NCBI GenBank assembly: GCA_945878865.1
Contig: CAMCUD010000023.1
Location: forward strand, 1 to 64,000
Source: Bifidobacterium breve
GTDB taxonomy: Bacteria; Actinomycetota; Thermoleophilia; Solirubrobacterales; Solirubrobacteraceae
Length of the DNA: 64,000 nt
Direction: 5' to 3'
The position numbers and the translations under genes are program-made. The notes under the pieces are model-generated. The model had not been told where the DNA came from. It ran no database searches and was given only the letters and a program-made list of their open reading frames with translations. This document shows positions 62,233 through 64,000 of the stretch, one piece after another (the stretch's first letter is position 1; each line of letters begins with the position of its first letter).

Positions 62233-64000
62233 CCCGTCGAGGGCGTCGCCCCGCCCGTGGGCGCGGCGCCGCCGGTGCCCGGCGTGCTCGGGGCGGGGGT
62301 GGGGGCCGGAGTAGGTGTCGGCGTCGGAGCCGGCGCGGGCGTCTGCGTTCCGCCGCCGCCACCGGTCGTCCCGCCGCCGGTCGTGCCGCCGCCGGTGCCG
62401 TCGCCGGTCCCGCCGCCGGTGGTGCCGCCGCCATCGGTGCCGCCACCCTGCTTCTTCGTGCCGCCCGTCTCGCCGCCGGCCTCACCGGTCGTGCCGGTGC
62501 CGCCGCCGTCGGTCAGCGGCGCCTCCGGCGTCGACTCGCCGAGCTGTTCGCCGCCGTCGACGGTCTCCGGGCCGAGGCCGAGGTCCTGGCAGCGCTGGGT
62601 CTTCTTCTGCTTCTCGCTCTTGCAACGCGACTTCGCGCGCTCCTCGTCGAGCGACAGCGCCGATGTCATGAAGTCGTGCCAGATCGCGGCGGGGTACGTG
62701 CCGCCCGCGACGGAATCACCCTGCCACTCGGTCTTCATGGGCTGCACCTTGTCGGCGTAGCCGACCCAGACCGCCACGGTGTAGCGCTCGGTCGACCCGA
62801 CGAACCACGCGTCGCCGTAGTCCTCGGTCGTGCCGGTCTTGCCCCACGCGCGGACGTCCGGGATCGCCGCGCGCTTGGCCGTGCCGCTCGTCACCACGGA
62901 CTGCAGGATGTTCACCGCGGAGTCGGCGACGGCAGGAGAGAGGATCCGGTAGCGCTCCGCCTTGTTCTTGGCCAACACGTCGTCGCGGTTGGAGCGCAGA
63001 CGGACCGAGCGGATCCCGACGGGCCCGCGGTCGCGGGTGCCCAGCGTGCCGGTGACGAGCTTGCCGCCCGTGGCGAACGTCTCGTACGCATGCGCCATGT
63101 CGAGGGCGGTGACCCCCTGCTTCAGGCCGCCCAGCGTGATGGCGTAGTTGCGCGACACCGGCGTGCGAATCCCCATCCGCTCGGCAAGCCGCGCCACCTT
63201 CTTGATGCCGACCTGGATGCCGACCGCCGCGTAGACCGAGTTGTCCGAGAACGTGGTTGCGCCGGCGAGGGACTGCGCGCCCGCGTAGTTGCCCTCGTAG
63301 TTGTTGACGATGAACTTCTCCTTGCCGCCGGTGTTCGGCACGGTGAACTCGCGCTTGCGCGACGGCCACACCGAGCCGGGGCTGATGCCCGCGCGCAGCG
63401 CGGCGGCCAGGACGAACGGCTTGAACGACGAGCCGGGCTGGCGCTGGCCCTGCGTGGCGAGATTGAACGGCTTCTCGTCGTAGTCACGGCCGCCGACCAT
63501 CGCGCGCACCTCGCCGGTGCCGTTGTCGATGACGACCATCGACGCCGACGGGCCGTTGGGATTGCCCAGCCACTTGTTGACCGAGGCCTCGGCGCGCTCC
63601 TGCAGGTCGAGGTCGAGCGTGGTCTGGATGCGCAGCCCGCCTTCGAACGCGCGGCGCGGCCCGTAGCGCTCGGCGAGCTGCTGGCGAACCCAGCTGGCGA
63701 AGTAGCCCGCGCCGGGCGTCACCGCGCGCAGTCGCGGCGGGCTGATTTGGCTGGGGGCGGGCAGCGGCTCGGTGATCCCGCGCTGGTAGTCCGTCGCGGT
63801 GATGTAGCCCTGCTCGTACATCCGCTGCAGGACGAGGTTGCGGCGCTTCTTGGCCGACTGCGGACGGGTGACGGGGTCGTAGGCCGTCGGGTTGGACACG
63901 ACCCCCGCGATCAGCGCCGCCTCGTAGGGCTTGAGCTCGGCCGCGCAGCGTCGGCCGCCCTTCACACCGCAGTCCTGGTGGTTGATGTCCTGCCCGAAGT
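62229..64000 (-). CDS. Class A penicillin-binding protein (5' end cut)
   Basis: Partial gene whose start lies past the window end. The visible 590 residues cover the end of the glycosyltransferase domain (ELKPYEAALIAGVVSNPTAYDP), then the transpeptidase domain: SSFKP with the nucleophile Ser (PGSSFKPFVLAAAL), SDN (TTFSDNSVYAAVG) and KTGTT (WGKTGTTEDYGDAWFVG). A Cys pair sits in the GT domain (QDCGVKGGRRCAAE). The C-terminal 90 residues are low-complexity Gly/Thr/Pro. The stop shares CTAG with the UvrA-like gene. It probably builds peptidoglycan outside the cytoplasmic membrane. Confidence 0.92.
62233..62520. repeat. Low-complexity Gly/Thr/Pro codon tract
   Basis: This stretch encodes the C-terminal tail of the penicillin-binding protein and is strongly biased to GGC/ACC/CCG-type codons (minus-strand GGTG, GGAA and PTPT-like units). 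It is an imperfect, variable-unit repeat rather than a spacer array. Length variation between strains would be expected here. Confidence 0.6.

Noticed and set aside
62233-62520. Repetitive tract considered as CRISPR or tandem repeat array
   Set aside because: It is in frame with the PBP tail, units vary in length and there are no conserved repeats with unique spacers.

Overview
The window looks like chromosomal core DNA from a very GC-rich actinobacterium. Several things fit the Thermoleophilia/Solirubrobacterales: a complete menaquinone locus, a GatCAB amidotransferase, an HDOD-LuxR fusion protein, secreted proteins of a lineage-restricted type, dense GTG/TTG starts and ATGA/GTGA gene overlaps. 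The lineage call is an inference from gene content only. I found no tRNA, rRNA, CRISPR array, insertion sequence, prophage or integrated element. Genes cover nearly everything, and no gap exceeds about 180 bases.

Layout. 1-5.4 kb: endonuclease IV (nfo) divergent from gltX, an HDOD-LuxR regulator, a VanZ-like protein, an Rrf2 regulator and a K+ channel. 5.5-9.2 kb: cysK, an RBBP9-like hydrolase, a secreted protein and a queuosine-salvage protein. 9.2-16 kb: a tight operon pcrA-folD-membrane protein-gatC-gatA-gatB. 16-18.3 kb: small and hypothetical genes. 18.3-20.6 kb: ilvB-ilvN. 20.6-34 kb: the menaquinone locus (menF, menD, menH, menC, menA, menB, menE and a methyltransferase that could be the last step), interleaved with two GGDEF proteins and a secreted peptidase-like hydrolase. 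34-39 kb: ilvC, a DUF4190-like protein, then serC-serA behind a ZTP riboswitch. 39-43.4 kb: a YbdK-like ligase, a GATase, an APC permease and a universal stress protein. 43.4-59 kb: leucine/isoleucine/arginine genes (leuA with a Leu-rich leader peptide, leuC-leuD behind an XRE-cupin regulator, leuB-ilvE, cimA-degT-argH-AAG) with unrelated genes between them. 59-64 kb: AraC, VOC and UvrA-like genes, and a class A penicillin-binding protein cut by the window end.

How it works together. ilvBN, ilvC, leuA, leuCD, leuB, ilvE and cimA give most of branched-chain amino acid synthesis, with isoleucine probably made through citramalate; ilvD is outside the window. serC and serA make serine, which feeds one-carbon metabolism together with folD, and this fits the ZTP riboswitch. 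cysK uses serine-derived O-acetylserine. menF-menD-menH-menC-menE-menB-menA follow chorismate to demethylmenaquinone. gltX plus gatCAB fit indirect synthesis of Gln-tRNA.

The most interesting layer is regulatory rather than a new enzyme system. There is a clear ZTP aptamer before serC, a leucine-rich attenuator peptide before leuA, a palindromic operator inside a good promoter of the XRE-cupin gene, and a recurrent TANNNT box 6-11 bases before start codons that suggests widespread leaderless transcription. I found no convincing new defence, mobile or biosynthetic system.
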